Of a stretch of DNA of 64,000 nt, positions 18,722 to 28,172 are shown piece after piece (the first letter of the stretch is position 1; each line of letters opens with the position of its first letter). The notes under the pieces are model-generated. The model had not been told where the DNA came from and ran no database searches. It was given only the letters and a program-made list of their open reading frames with translations. The DNA comes from an uncultured Candidatus Melainabacteria bacterium (GTDB lineage: Bacteria; Cyanobacteriota; Vampirovibrionia; Gastranaerophilales; Gastranaerophilaceae): NCBI GenBank assembly GCA_934747335.1, contig CAKVGS010000004.1:1-64000 (forward strand). The letters are read 5' to 3'. The translations under genes and the position numbers were made by a program.

Positions 18722-19403
18722 AAATATAATTTATTGGTTTTTGTCTGTTCAGGAAAAAATCCTAAAACATAGACTCTCAAAAACATTGGGAGTAAAAAAT
18801 GCTTCAAAAAGAAAACGTCACTATACTAACGGCTGTACGTTGGATTTAAACACGATGGCGGATATTGAGAAACAAAAATTAGAAGATGAAATTAATTTAA
18901 TCTTGAAAAAGTATAATTATGAACCTAAAGAGATTTTAAATTATATTAGAAATCAAGGGACAAAAATATATTTTGTAGATAATGCTTCAAAACTTTTAAA
19001 TCCTATTGGCGAGAATGAAGGTTTTATTTATCCCGCTTCAGGCTCTCTTGCATTGTATTTGTCTTTGGCAGCAGAAAAGAAACCAAGATTAAAAACAGAT
19101 GAAATGTTTGTATTATCAAAAGGTGAAATAAATAAATATTATTTTATTTATCATTTTTATAATTGGTTTGCTTTTAAACACGGTATAGCAGGCATGGATG
19201 CTAATTCTCAAAAATTATTGAAGAAATATTTGTATTCGGATGTAGAAACAAAAGAACTTCAATTATCAGAAATTTATCAATTAAAAGATGCTATAAAACA
19301 GGATAAAGCGTCAATAGAGTTTGTAGTAAAACTTTGTCGTAATTATGACGGAGCAAAGCAAGCTTTAGACAAGATGAAAAACAACGGAAGTGCAAATTTG
19401 TAA
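18714..19403 (+). CDS. Orphan protein coupled to the 600-aa gene
   Basis: A 229-residue protein whose ATG lies inside the last codons of the preceding gene (8-bp overlap), so it is translationally coupled. The first 20 residues are partly hydrophobic (NIIYWFLSVQ), possibly a membrane-proximal helix, followed by a basic patch (KNASKRKRHY). The remainder is mixed alpha/beta with an aromatic stretch (NKYYFIYHFYNWFAFKHG). I do not recognise a family. It probably works with the upstream coiled-coil protein. Confidence 0.72.
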   Translation: MLKNIIYWFLSVQEKILKHRLSKTLGVKNASKRKRHYTNGCTLDLNTMADIEKQKLEDEINLILKKYNYEPKEILNYIRNQGTKIYFVDNASKLLNPIGENEGFIYPASGSLALYLSLAAEKKPRLKTDEMFVLSKGEINKYYFIYHFYNWFAFKHGIAGMDANSQKLLKKYLYSDVETKELQLSEIYQLKDAIKQDKASIEFVVKLCRNYDGAKQALDKMKNNGSANL

Positions 19404-19409
19404 ATTTTG

Positions 19410-20258
19410 CTAAGTGTTAATTGCAAAATATACTTCTTTAAGTCTTTTTTTACTGATATGAGTGTAAAGTTGTGTTGTTGAAACATCACTATGTCCTAAA
19501 AGCTCTTGCACAACACGAAGATCCGCGCCATTTTCCAGTAAATGAGTTGCAAAGCTATGTCTTAGTGTGTGTGGTGAAATATTTTTATGAATCAACTTTC
19601 CTTGTGCATGTATGAAATTATATATATCTTGTCTTGTTACAAAATGCCCGTTGTTTTTTATTAGTAAGTTTTTAGTAGTCAAATTAAATTTTTTTATTAA
19701 TAAATCTCGTGTTGGTAAATATTCCTTAACAACGTTTTTTGCTTTTTCTCCGATTGGTATAATTCTTTCTTTAGAACCTTTACCAAAGCAACGAATATAT
19801 TTAGAACTCATATCTATATCATTGAGTTTTAAATTAACAAGCTCAGAAACTCTTAACCCGCAGCTGTATAAAAGTTCCATAATAACATGTTCAAACGGAG
19901 TCAGATTGTTATGAAGCATTTCTTCAACTTCTTTTAGAGAAACGACTTTCGGTAATCTTTGCGGTGTTTTTGGTTGTTCTAGGGTAGATGCCGGGTTTTT
20001 TTCTAAAATTCCTGATGAAGCCGCCCACTTAAAAAATCCTCTGAGGGAAGCCACCTTTCTTATAACGCTAGTAGGTGCTAATTTCCGTTCTCTAAGAGTT
20101 CTTACGTAGGCATTAATTGTTGTTCTGCTTATAGAATCAATATCATCAACATTTTGAGCAAAATCCGATAAATCTCTTCGATATGCATCAATAGTATTTT
20201 GTGCCAGCCCTTTTTCTAACTCTAAATATTCTAAATATTCACCAATTATTTGAAACAC
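19410..20258 (-). CDS. Tyrosine recombinase XerC/XerD
   Basis: A 282-residue protein with the N-terminal SAM-like core-binding domain (1-90) and a catalytic domain carrying the full set of residues: Arg136 (CGLRVSEL), Lys160, His230 and Arg233 (HTLRHSFATHLL), His256 (LLGHSDV) and the nucleophile Tyr265 (TTQLYTH). Length and lack of extra domains fit the housekeeping Xer recombinase that resolves chromosome dimers at dif. No phage or integron genes surround it. XerC and XerD cannot be told apart by eye. It converges on the preceding orphan with a 6-bp gap. Confidence 0.92.
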   Translation of the reverse strand: MFQIIGEYLEYLELEKGLAQNTIDAYRRDLSDFAQNVDDIDSISRTTINAYVRTLRERKLAPTSVIRKVASLRGFFKWAASSGILEKNPASTLEQPKTPQRLPKVVSLKEVEEMLHNNLTPFEHVIMELLYSCGLRVSELVNLKLNDIDMSSKYIRCFGKGSKERIIPIGEKAKNVVKEYLPTRDLLIKKFNLTTKNLLIKNNGHFVTRQDIYNFIHAQGKLIHKNISPHTLRHSFATHLLENGADLRVVQELLGHSDVSTTQLYTHISKKRLKEVYFAINT

Positions 20259-20429
20259 AATTTATTATCCTATTGTGAATATTTTAGCATATTTTTGCGT
20301 GTGGGTATAGATTTTACCTTGTAAAACTTCTTTGTTTTTGGTATTTTACTAAATGTGTGTTGTATTTTTAATATTGTAAAAATATGTTAAGTTCATGCAC
20401 TTAGACTAGCAAATATTATTTTTTTAAGG

Positions 20430-20443
20430 ACTTTATATATATA
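20430..20443 (+). promoter_or_regulatory. Shared promoter element, copy 4
   Basis: ACTTTATATATATA, with GCAAATAT starting exactly 21 nt upstream (20409), precedes the three-gene operon 20467-25847. Confidence 0.65.
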
Positions 20444-20466
20444 GGGTACCAGATTGGGATTTTTGT

Positions 20467-21546
20467 ATGATTAAACCGGTAAATTTTTCAAACAACATAA
20501 AATTCAAAGCTCAAGCAGAAGACAAAAAGCAGAAGATAGACGACGAGTCTGCTCTTTTGCCAAATACTTTGCGCACAAGAGTTTTGCAAAAATATGACAA
20601 AACAACAAGTGCTTTGACAGAGTATCCTAAAAAAGGTTTATTAGGAGATGTAAACTCAGATTTCTACGAATTCCTATCAATGGGAATTATTCCATATTTG
20701 GTTGGTAGCGGTATGTTCATGCTAATGTTTAACTTACTGCATGATTTAAAGCCAAAATCTCAAAAAATTGCCGGACTTAACGGCAAAAATATGGCGTTGG
20801 GCGTTGTTATGTACGGTTTAGGCAAAACTTTAACAAACGATTTGGTAACTCGTCCTGTTTATTGGGGAACAGGCGTTGATATAGAAATGCCGTACAGAAA
20901 TATTTCTTATCCGTTACCTAAAGAAGCAGGCGAAAACGCTAATATTTATCCAATGCGCCAACATAGAAAAGTTTATGACAGCGTAGAATTCTTTAGAAAA
21001 GATTTAATTCAAAATGACCCTAAATATGGCGTGAAATATTACGATAATATCGCTAAAAAATTAAATATGGGCGATAACTTGAATGATTCTGTTACTGAAA
21101 CAACTCCGATTATTCAAGGTATTGTTTCTTCTACAAAAACAGCAAAAAGCTTAGCATCTTATGCTTGGGCAGGTACCGCAGTTATGCTTGCCGTTCAAGA
21201 TAGCTGGAGCAATTTCTTTGACGCCATTTCAAACAGAAAACGTCATATAGCAAAACCTAACGAAGGTTTGGGAACAAAAATTTCTGCAAGAATGAAGAAC
21301 GCCGGCGAAAATTTTGTTGATATTTCTAAAACATTAGGAAAATCATTCACTCAAGCTTGTAAATCATTGTGGACAGGCAAAGAAGGTACAACAGGATTTA
21401 TGAAACATGCCGGAAAAGCTTGGCTTTTATTCTCAACTGCTTTAACAATCGGCAGTGTAGCAAACGTTATTCATAGAGCAAAAAGTATGGGCAAATTGGC
21501 AAATAAAGATATTATGGACAAAGACAAAGAAAGTACGGTGATTTAG
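20467..21546 (+). CDS. Orphan membrane protein with N-terminal F-K-A tag, first gene of the GH13 operon
   Basis: A 359-residue protein starting MIKPVNFSNNIKFKAQ (tag Phe13-Lys-Ala). A hydrophobic stretch at about 73-92 (IIPYLVGSGMFMLMFNLLHD) and two weaker ones (about 100-115 and 215-235) suggest membrane association. A hydrophobic C-terminal helix (AWLLFSTALTIGSVANVI) ends the protein. No known family. The gene is separated from the next by one base and forms an operon with it and a GH13 enzyme. Lys and Ala are frequent; there are no cysteine motifs. Confidence 0.78.
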   Translation: MIKPVNFSNNIKFKAQAEDKKQKIDDESALLPNTLRTRVLQKYDKTTSALTEYPKKGLLGDVNSDFYEFLSMGIIPYLVGSGMFMLMFNLLHDLKPKSQKIAGLNGKNMALGVVMYGLGKTLTNDLVTRPVYWGTGVDIEMPYRNISYPLPKEAGENANIYPMRQHRKVYDSVEFFRKDLIQNDPKYGVKYYDNIAKKLNMGDNLNDSVTETTPIIQGIVSSTKTAKSLASYAWAGTAVMLAVQDSWSNFFDAISNRKRHIAKPNEGLGTKISARMKNAGENFVDISKTLGKSFTQACKSLWTGKEGTTGFMKHAGKAWLLFSTALTIGSVANVIHRAKSMGKLANKDIMDKDKESTVI

Positions 21547-21547
21547 T

Positions 21548-24064
21548 ATGGCAATAACTCCGGTACAACCAAATATAGACAATACTAAACTTCCTTACAG
21601 AGAAGCCAAAGGTACGATTAATACCGATAAAGATATCAAACCGCTTCCTCCACAAGGTCACTTGGTGCATGATACTTTGTTATCTGTTCCTCAATATTTT
21701 ATAAAGGACATTGCTTATGATATAAAAGCTGTTAAAGACGGTTTCCAAGGTAAAGCAAACGATCACCAATTAGGCAGATTAAATGATGTTGGTTTAAAAG
21801 TTGGTGGTATTGGTATTGCAACATATTTAGCTTCAAGAACAACAAATCCAATGGCTAGAACTATGGAATATTTGGGTTTAGGTGCGTTTTTGACCTCTAT
21901 GACACTATTCCCTAAAGCATTTATCAATGTTCCTTCAAGAATTTTACATGGTTTTTCAGTAGGTAAAGAATACATTGATGACCAAGGCAGAAAAAAATCA
22001 GTATTCCAAGACAGCAACTACATTCCAATGGATATGTATCGTGGCGAATACCCTGGAGAAGATTTAGATGTAATCGGCGATAGAATGGGTATTCCGAGAG
22101 GAATTAAAAACCGTAATGATTTAATCAAAGAACAAATGAGAAAAGTTGCAACGCAAGATAATACTTTGTGGATGTTAACAGCAGGTTTTGCAACTCCTGT
22201 TATGACAGCTTTAATTTGTTGCGGTATGGAAAAACTTATTGCGCCTGCAATGGAAAAAGCAAGAAACTTTAGATATGATTCTAAGATTGCTCATTTAGCA
22301 AAAGAAACTGCTTCTATGCCAATTAAGGCAAATGAAATTGAAGCTAACAAATTAGGTAACGAAGTCGGTAAAGTTTTAGCAAACTACAAAGGTCAAGAAC
22401 TTCCAAAAGCAGAACTTGATAATGTGGTTGAAATGTTAACCAAAAATCTTGATTCTAACGTAGCTGTTGGTATTAAAGAAGATTTGAATAACTTATTGCA
22501 ACACGGATTTGCAGTTGATGAAAAAACTTCTGAAAATATTATTAACGAAATCAAAAACAACGTTCCTAACAGAGAAAAAGTTACTTACGAAAAAATCTTT
22601 GTTCCAACAAAAGAAGAATTGAACAAAATTATTGGTGACAAAAAAGTTATTACAGCCGATGATTTATATGAAATCAAAGGTAATTTGAAAAAATTCTTTG
22701 ATGAAAAAATCGAAAAAGAAGCAAAAGGCGCGAAAGACGCATTCAAAGGTTATAGAAACCAAGTTGTTGATGATATTTCAAAATCACTTCAAAAAACTCC
22801 TTCAAGAATTTTAGACGAAGGTAAAATCAACAATATTCAAGATTTTGCAAAAATTTTGGGTGAATTTAAGGCTAATAATAAAGCTTTAGATAAATGTAAA
22901 GTATTCAAGGTAGAACAAGCTCCTCAAACTGTTTTAGCACATTCTTATGCTAAGTTTGAAAGCACATTACTAGATTCATTAGGTATTAAATTCAAAGAAT
23001 TAAAACAAATGCGTCAGTCTGACGAATTTGCAAAAGAAATCTTGGATAAAAAATTAACTGAATTGGCGAAAAATGATGAAGCTTACAATAAAGCTGTTTC
23101 AAAACTTGCTCAAGTAATGGCGGAAATGGACAAAGATTTGAACGGTAGAAACGAAGCTTTGAAGAATTTAATTACAGGAATTGAAAACAACTTTAACAAT
23201 ACTGCAAGACGTTTGGATGGCTTGGGTAATTTCAAAAGTACAATTGATAAATTGGTAAAAGAAGATGTTAAAACACTTTCAAATTCAGTAAATTCAAACG
23301 AAGAATTATTTGATTTATTAGATGGTTTAACAAAAGATAAAACAGGTGCTTTAGATGGTGTTGAAAATGCTAGGGCGAACGCAAAAGGCGTTGGTTCAGC
23401 TAAGCAAGAAATGATTACAAAAATTGTTGACAGATATCAAGGCGTAAATAATTCCTTCAACAGAGTATTGCATGCAATGGATTTATACAAACGTGAAATT
23501 CCTGCTGATGAATACGGCAAAGAACTTGTTAAACGTGGTAAACAAGCAGTTATCGGTTCAACATCTTCTGACAATATTTTGAAATTAAATACGGTAAATA
23601 ACGCTGAACTTTATAAAGATATTGTTCAAACAACTTGGAGAGTTGATGGTAACGCTAATGAAATCAAAGCAAAAGGTTATATTACTGAAGCTACTGATAA
23701 GGCTATCGCAGAAGGTGGCATTAAAACTCGTTTCCAACAATACTTGGTAAGGTTTAGAAATATGTTGGGTAACAATACTTTAGATTTTACAAAACCTGAC
23801 CATACGCTTGATACAAGTGTATTAGACAATTACGTAAAAGGTTCAAAGACAAGAATGTCTACTTTTAATCTTGTTGGTCAAAACCCGGTAGACTTTGTGA
23901 AGAATGCAGCAGAAAGAAGATACGGAAACCAAAAATGGGTTAGAACAGCATCTGCAATTGCAGGAACAGTATTAGGTGCAACAGTCCTTGCACAACTTTG
24001 TTTCGGTAAGATTAGAAATCCGCATAATATAGAAAAGAAGGTAGAAGATGGCAGCAATAACTAA
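21548..24064 (+). CDS. Large orphan protein, membrane-associated with long helical middle (838 aa)
   Basis: An 838-residue protein. The N-terminal 250 residues contain hydrophobic segments (GIGIATYLASRTT, LGAFLTSMTLFPKAF, AGFATPVMTALICCG). Residues 260-720 are an extended Lys/Glu/Asn-rich helical region, and a final hydrophobic helix lies near the C-terminus (ASAIAGTVLGATVLAQLCFG). The N-terminus (MAITPVQPNIDNTKLPYREA) is similar in character to the orphan tag but lacks the Phe motif. It is the second gene of the operon and overlaps the GH13 gene by 17 bp. Function unknown. Confidence 0.78.
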   Translation: MAITPVQPNIDNTKLPYREAKGTINTDKDIKPLPPQGHLVHDTLLSVPQYFIKDIAYDIKAVKDGFQGKANDHQLGRLNDVGLKVGGIGIATYLASRTTNPMARTMEYLGLGAFLTSMTLFPKAFINVPSRILHGFSVGKEYIDDQGRKKSVFQDSNYIPMDMYRGEYPGEDLDVIGDRMGIPRGIKNRNDLIKEQMRKVATQDNTLWMLTAGFATPVMTALICCGMEKLIAPAMEKARNFRYDSKIAHLAKETASMPIKANEIEANKLGNEVGKVLANYKGQELPKAELDNVVEMLTKNLDSNVAVGIKEDLNNLLQHGFAVDEKTSENIINEIKNNVPNREKVTYEKIFVPTKEELNKIIGDKKVITADDLYEIKGNLKKFFDEKIEKEAKGAKDAFKGYRNQVVDDISKSLQKTPSRILDEGKINNIQDFAKILGEFKANNKALDKCKVFKVEQAPQTVLAHSYAKFESTLLDSLGIKFKELKQMRQSDEFAKEILDKKLTELAKNDEAYNKAVSKLAQVMAEMDKDLNGRNEALKNLITGIENNFNNTARRLDGLGNFKSTIDKLVKEDVKTLSNSVNSNEELFDLLDGLTKDKTGALDGVENARANAKGVGSAKQEMITKIVDRYQGVNNSFNRVLHAMDLYKREIPADEYGKELVKRGKQAVIGSTSSDNILKLNTVNNAELYKDIVQTTWRVDGNANEIKAKGYITEATDKAIAEGGIKTRFQQYLVRFRNMLGNNTLDFTKPDHTLDTSVLDNYVKGSKTRMSTFNLVGQNPVDFVKNAAERRYGNQKWVRTASAIAGTVLGATVLAQLCFGKIRNPHNIEKKVEDGSNN

Positions 24065-25847
24065 TATTTCAGCTGTAAACTTTAGAGCAGCAGCAAATTA
24101 TCAAACTCCTGTTAAACCTGAAACAAAAGAATATAATGTTCAGGATAAAGAAGTTACAAATAAATATCTTCAAAACCTTGCTTTGATGAATGCAGCGGGT
24201 GTTAAAAAAGTTGACTTGAATTCTAATGCTCAACAACCTTATAAAAATAATTTAAGAACAATGATTCAAAACAACGAGTCTGTTATGATGGCAATTGTTC
24301 CAAGAACATTTACCGCAAAAGATTTAAACGGTGATGATATTGTTATGCTTAAAGAAGGCGAAAAGAATGGAACTTTCTTGAGCGCGATTGACAGATTAGA
24401 TGAATTGAAAAATGATGGAATTAATACTATCCACATTCTTCCAATTCACCCAATGGGTAAAAAGAATGCGCAAGGAACTGCAGGTTCTCTTTATGCACCT
24501 GAAAAATTTGTTAATGATGATGGACATTTGGCAATTGATCCAATGTTGATTGATAAAAATGACCCAAGAACACCTGACGAACAGTTCAAAGCTTTAATCG
24601 ACGAATGTCATAAACGTAATATTAAGGTTATGTTAGATCTCCCAAGTTGTGCTTCCGTTGATATGTTTGAAGCAGAACCTGAATTAATGGCTTACGGCAG
24701 AAACGGCGAAGAAAAAACTCCTCAAGGTTGGACGGATATCAGAATGTTTGAACCTTGGGCTGATGAAGCAGAAAGAACTTTAAATCCTGCATTAATGGAA
24801 ATGCACAAACAATTTGTAGACTCTTGTATTGATTTGGGTATTGATGGAATCAGAGCTGACGTAGCGAGAGCTAAACCTACTGAATTTTGGGATGAATTAA
24901 TCTCATATTCACACAAAAAAGACCCTGAATTTGCTTGGCTTGCAGAAAGCTATACCTATGAATGCGCGTCTCCAATGATTAACATGCCTTATGACAGACC
25001 TGAAGATTTGTTAAATGCAGGTTTTGATGAATATTATGGACAATACCACATTTTCCATGATTGGAAAAATGCAAGCGAATTCAATGACTACATCAAGTTT
25101 AACTTAGACGTTTCACATAAATTACCGGCAGGGAAAAGCGTAATCGGTTCTTTCTTAACACACGATGATAGCTCATCAATGATTCATGGTGGTGAAAATT
25201 TCTGTAAATTGACTACAATTTTACAATCAACAATCCCTATGTGTAACCCATATTATATTGATGGTTTCCAAACAGGTGATTATTACGATTATCAATACAG
25301 AAATAAAGATAACGTAGAAACTTGGACAACTAAAGCAGACCCTAAAACAGGTGAACAAGTTCCAAAATATGATATGAATGAACACCGTTACAGATTGGCA
25401 CTATTCAATATTTCAAGACAACCGGGTGGCGATTGTCCTGATATTGAAAGAGTTATGAAGGGTGCTATGGAAATGAGAGCCAAAAATTTAGATGTTTTGG
25501 CGGATAGAAACAGCAGTTTTATTGAATTGGATAAACGAGAAGACAAGAATGACCAAATAATCACTTATGCAAGACACAATAACGGTAGAACAATTCTTGT
25601 TGTAGCTAATAAAAATCCAAATAGAAATGTATCAGGAATTATAGAAATCCCGGGATTAAAAGCTGACCAAAAACTTGTAAACATGGTTCCTGAATATGGC
25701 GAAAAGAGCGAATTTCAAGTTGATTCAAATGAAATGAAAGTAAATTTAGCACCTGCTGATGCTTATGTTTTTGAAATTGATACTCCAAATATAGAAGAAG
25801 ATAGAAAAGGTAATGTTTACAAACAAAAAGTAAATGACGAACAATAA
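24048..25847 (+). CDS. GH13 alpha-amylase-family enzyme with N-terminal tag
   Basis: A 599-residue protein. After the tag (MAAITNISAVNFRAA, Phe12-Arg-Ala) comes a GH13 TIM barrel: region I-like IHILPIHPMG, region II GIDGIRADVARAK with nucleophile Asp271, region III WLAESYT with acid/base Glu300, and region IV FLTHDDSS with the third acid at Asp373/374 (the usual NHD reads THD). A C-terminal beta domain (about 510-590) completes the fold. It should act on alpha-glucans or maltodextrins. There is no Sec signal, so cytosolic unless the tag directs it elsewhere. The exact subfamily is not assigned. Third gene of the operon. Confidence 0.88.
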   Translation: MAAITNISAVNFRAAANYQTPVKPETKEYNVQDKEVTNKYLQNLALMNAAGVKKVDLNSNAQQPYKNNLRTMIQNNESVMMAIVPRTFTAKDLNGDDIVMLKEGEKNGTFLSAIDRLDELKNDGINTIHILPIHPMGKKNAQGTAGSLYAPEKFVNDDGHLAIDPMLIDKNDPRTPDEQFKALIDECHKRNIKVMLDLPSCASVDMFEAEPELMAYGRNGEEKTPQGWTDIRMFEPWADEAERTLNPALMEMHKQFVDSCIDLGIDGIRADVARAKPTEFWDELISYSHKKDPEFAWLAESYTYECASPMINMPYDRPEDLLNAGFDEYYGQYHIFHDWKNASEFNDYIKFNLDVSHKLPAGKSVIGSFLTHDDSSSMIHGGENFCKLTTILQSTIPMCNPYYIDGFQTGDYYDYQYRNKDNVETWTTKADPKTGEQVPKYDMNEHRYRLALFNISRQPGGDCPDIERVMKGAMEMRAKNLDVLADRNSSFIELDKREDKNDQIITYARHNNGRTILVVANKNPNRNVSGIIEIPGLKADQKLVNMVPEYGEKSEFQVDSNEMKVNLAPADAYVFEIDTPNIEEDRKGNVYKQKVNDEQ

Positions 25848-25857
25848 ATAAACCTCT

Positions 25858-25926
25858 AACCTCCAAGGATAGGGAGGTCGCAGCTGTTAGCGAAGCTATG
25901 CTGAGCGTTACAGATGCGGGTGGGTT
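25858..25926 (-). repeat. 69-bp repeat family E, copy 1
   Basis: One of three copies (others 27649-27716 and 51207-51275) of a C-rich repeat beginning AACCCACCCGCATCTGTAA and ending GACCTCCCTATCC-nTGGAGGTT. This copy is inverted relative to the other two. Together with 27649-27716 it flanks the coaE/rsuA/thioesterase block as inverted repeats. Confidence 0.85.
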
Positions 25927-25934
25927 TTGGTCTG

Positions 25935-26456
25935 TTATAGATTTTTCAAAATTTTCTTTAAAAGCTCATTCACTTGTTCAGCCAATTCTTCTTTTGTTGA
26001 ATTATTATGAATCACAAAATTTGATTTATTAATTTTTTCATCTTGAGGCATCTGTGCATTCATACGCTTTAACGCTTGTTCTTTTGTAAAATTATTACGT
26101 TTCATCAATCGCTCAAGTCTAAGCTTATCATCACACTGCACAAAAATAATTTTATCAAATAATTTATCAAAACCTGTTTCAAACAAGAGCGGAATTGAAA
26201 CAAAAACGCATTTATCTTGGCTTTCACAAAAGATTTTCAATATTTCATCTTTAACTTTCGGATGAATGTAATCTTCAAGCTTCTTTCTTGCAACTGGATC
26301 TGAAAAAACTTTTTCACCTAAAGCACGTCTATCTACATTTCCTAAAAATTTATGTGCAATTTTATCTGCGTCATAAACCGGAAAATCTTGAGCAATAATT
26401 TTTTCAACTTCAGATTTACCTGATGCTATATTACCCGTTATTGCTATTTTTAGCAT
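25935..26456 (-). CDS. coaE: Dephospho-CoA kinase
   Basis: About 173 residues from the ATG at 26456; the frame extends 7 codons further but MLKIAITGNIASGKS is the family start. The P-loop is GNIASGKS, followed by DADKIAH and the lid/CoA region (SIPLLFETGFDKLFD). It phosphorylates dephospho-CoA to CoA, the last step of the pathway. Slightly short for the family (about 200). The start lies inside the end of the pseudouridine synthase gene (26-bp overlap), so the two are translationally coupled. Confidence 0.93.
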   Translation of the reverse strand: MLKIAITGNIASGKSEVEKIIAQDFPVYDADKIAHKFLGNVDRRALGEKVFSDPVARKKLEDYIHPKVKDEILKIFCESQDKCVFVSIPLLFETGFDKLFDKIIFVQCDDKLRLERLMKRNNFTKEQALKRMNAQMPQDEKINKSNFVIHNNSTKEELAEQVNELLKKILKNL

Positions 26457-27192
26457 ATTCCCTCTTAATTTTGGCAATATATGTTTTTAATTCTTTAACT
26501 TGCTTTGGCTTGATAGGTTTAACTTGACCTTTTTTTAAACCTTCTATCGTTAATGTTGCGTGTTGAATTCTTTTTAGGCTTTCTACTTCGTAGCCCAATT
26601 TCGCAAACATTTTACGTATTTGACGGTTGATGCCTTGATATAAAACAACTTGAATCATTGAAGATTTATTCTTTAATTCAATCGGCAATGTTTCTGCGTA
26701 AGCCATTTTCTTTTCGCCGGAATCTGTTTCAATTTCAATTCCGTTAAACATTTTTTCGGCGTCTTCTGTTGTGAATTTGCCATTTATAGATACAATATAA
26801 ACTTTAGGTACTTTAATTGACGGATGGGTCATTTCGTTAATAAATTCACCATCATTCGTCAAAATTATAAGCCCTGTTGACTCTTTATCCAATCTGCCGA
26901 CAGGTTTTAAATGTTTTAATTCAGGCGGAATTACATCGTATATTGTTTTTCTGCCTTTTTCGTCTTCAGATGTCGTAATATAACCAGCAGGCTTATAAAA
27001 CTTGTAATACTCTAATTTTTGCGGTTTCACAAGTTTGTTATCTATATAAACACGGTCTTTTTCTCGAACGTAAAATCCGAGTTCTTCTATTGGTCTATCG
27101 TTTACCCTAACACGACCTTCAAGAATTAACTCGTCTGCTTTTCTTCTTGAACAAAAACCGGTTGATGCGATATATTTGTTTAATCTAGGCAT
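26431..27192 (-). CDS. rRNA pseudouridine synthase, RsuA/RluB family
   Basis: About 253 residues from the ATG at 27192. An N-terminal S4 RNA-binding domain (MPRLNKYIASTGFCSRRKAD) is followed by the catalytic domain with GRLDKESTGLIILTNDGE (catalytic Asp) and QGINRQIRKMFAKLGYEV. It isomerises a uridine in 16S or 23S rRNA; RsuA, RluB, RluE and RluF cannot be separated with confidence by eye. A lysine-rich C-terminal tail follows. It begins 1 base after the thioesterase gene ends and overlaps coaE. Confidence 0.92.
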   Translation of the reverse strand: MPRLNKYIASTGFCSRRKADELILEGRVRVNDRPIEELGFYVREKDRVYIDNKLVKPQKLEYYKFYKPAGYITTSEDEKGRKTIYDVIPPELKHLKPVGRLDKESTGLIILTNDGEFINEMTHPSIKVPKVYIVSINGKFTTEDAEKMFNGIEIETDSGEKKMAYAETLPIELKNKSSMIQVVLYQGINRQIRKMFAKLGYEVESLKRIQHATLTIEGLKKGQVKPIKPKQVKELKTYIAKIKREYAKNSNNG

Positions 27193-27193
27193 A

Positions 27194-27595
27194 CTAACCT
27201 TCTTTAAAAGCGTTTGTAATTGCTTCCGGCAATTTTCTGTAAATTGAGCCGTCGTTATGAATTGCAACTACTTCAAATTCAGCTTTAATAAACAATTTGT
27301 TATCAGCCTTGTTACGTATTGTTTGTTCAAATGTTACTCTAATAGGTGACATTTCTTTGATAGAAGTTTCTACAACTACAATGTCATTCAAACGAGCTGA
27401 AGCCTTGTAGCGAACATTCATATTAGTCACAGGCATAGCAATATCTTGTTTTTCTAAATCAATAAGATTTAATCCTGCGTCTTCGCATAATTCAACTCTA
27501 CCTTTTTCCATCCATCTAAGGTAAGTGCCGTGCCAAACAACACCATAAGCATCGGTGTCAGCGTAATAAACTTTTTCTTCTAAAATATTTTTCAT
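27194..27595 (-). CDS. Acyl-CoA thioesterase, YbgC/4-hydroxybenzoyl-CoA thioesterase family
   Basis: A 133-residue single hotdog domain with the family signature YYADTDAYGVVWHGTYLRWME (catalytic Asp in TDAYG) near the N-terminus. It hydrolyses short or medium acyl-CoA; in many bacteria YbgC is linked to envelope functions, but here it heads an operon with a pseudouridine synthase and coaE. No signal peptide. Confidence 0.9.
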   Translation of the reverse strand: MKNILEEKVYYADTDAYGVVWHGTYLRWMEKGRVELCEDAGLNLIDLEKQDIAMPVTNMNVRYKASARLNDIVVVETSIKEMSPIRVTFEQTIRNKADNKLFIKAEFEVVAIHNDGSIYRKLPEAITNAFKEG

Positions 27596-27648
27596 ATAAT
27601 AATTCTATCATGATATAATTTGTTTGTACATTTAAAATTTTAAACAGC

Positions 27649-27716
27649 AACCCACCCGCATCTGTAAGGCTCAGCACAGCTTCGCCAACAGCTGCGACCT
27701 CCCTAATCATGGAGGT
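27649..27716 (+). repeat. Repeat family E, copy 2
   Basis: This copy is in the orientation AACCCACCCGCATCTGTAA to GGAGGT, about 93% identical to the inverted copy at 25858-25926. Its GGAGGT end lies 23 bases before the gloA start codon. Confidence 0.85.
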
Positions 27717-27739
27717 AAAAAATTTGATAGGAGGAAAAC

Positions 27740-28123
27740 ATGAAATTTCTACATACAATGATTAGAGTTAAAGACATTGAAAAATCTTTAGCATTTTATA
27801 CAGACGTACTTAATATGAAGCTTGACCACAAAAAAAGATTAGAAGATTGTTGGTTATATTTTCTAACAGATGAAGAAAATACATGCCAAATAGAATTGAC
27901 ATATAATGACGAAACACCTGAAGGCGGATATGAATTAGGCAGCGGCTTTGGTCATTTTGCATTTTCTGTTGAGTCTTTGGATGAATTCACAGATAAAATT
28001 AACAAACTTGGTTATTCTTATCTTTATCCCCCATTTGATTTAAACGGCAAAGGTTCTAAAATTGCTTTTATCAATGATCCTGACGGATATGAAATTGAAC
28101 TTATAGAAAATGTTAATTGGTAA
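27740..28123 (+). CDS. gloA: Lactoylglutathione lyase (glyoxalase I)
   Basis: A 127-residue vicinal-oxygen-chelate protein with both beta-alpha-beta-beta-beta modules. The metal ligands expected for Ni-type GloA are present: His5, Glu52 (CQIELTY), His72 (GHFAFSV) and Glu118 or 120 (GYEIELIE). It detoxifies methylglyoxal as its thiol hemithioacetal. SD AGGAGG 8 nt upstream. Single gene. Confidence 0.92.
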   Translation: MKFLHTMIRVKDIEKSLAFYTDVLNMKLDHKKRLEDCWLYFLTDEENTCQIELTYNDETPEGGYELGSGFGHFAFSVESLDEFTDKINKLGYSYLYPPFDLNGKGSKIAFINDPDGYEIELIENVNW

Positions 28124-28172
28124 CATTTCTTAATAATCTTCTTCTAATAAGGCAATTTTCTTAAACTTTTTG

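Noticed and set aside
19410..20258. Integrase of a phage or integrative element
   Set aside because: Length and domain layout are those of housekeeping XerC/D; no att-like duplications or phage genes lie beside it.
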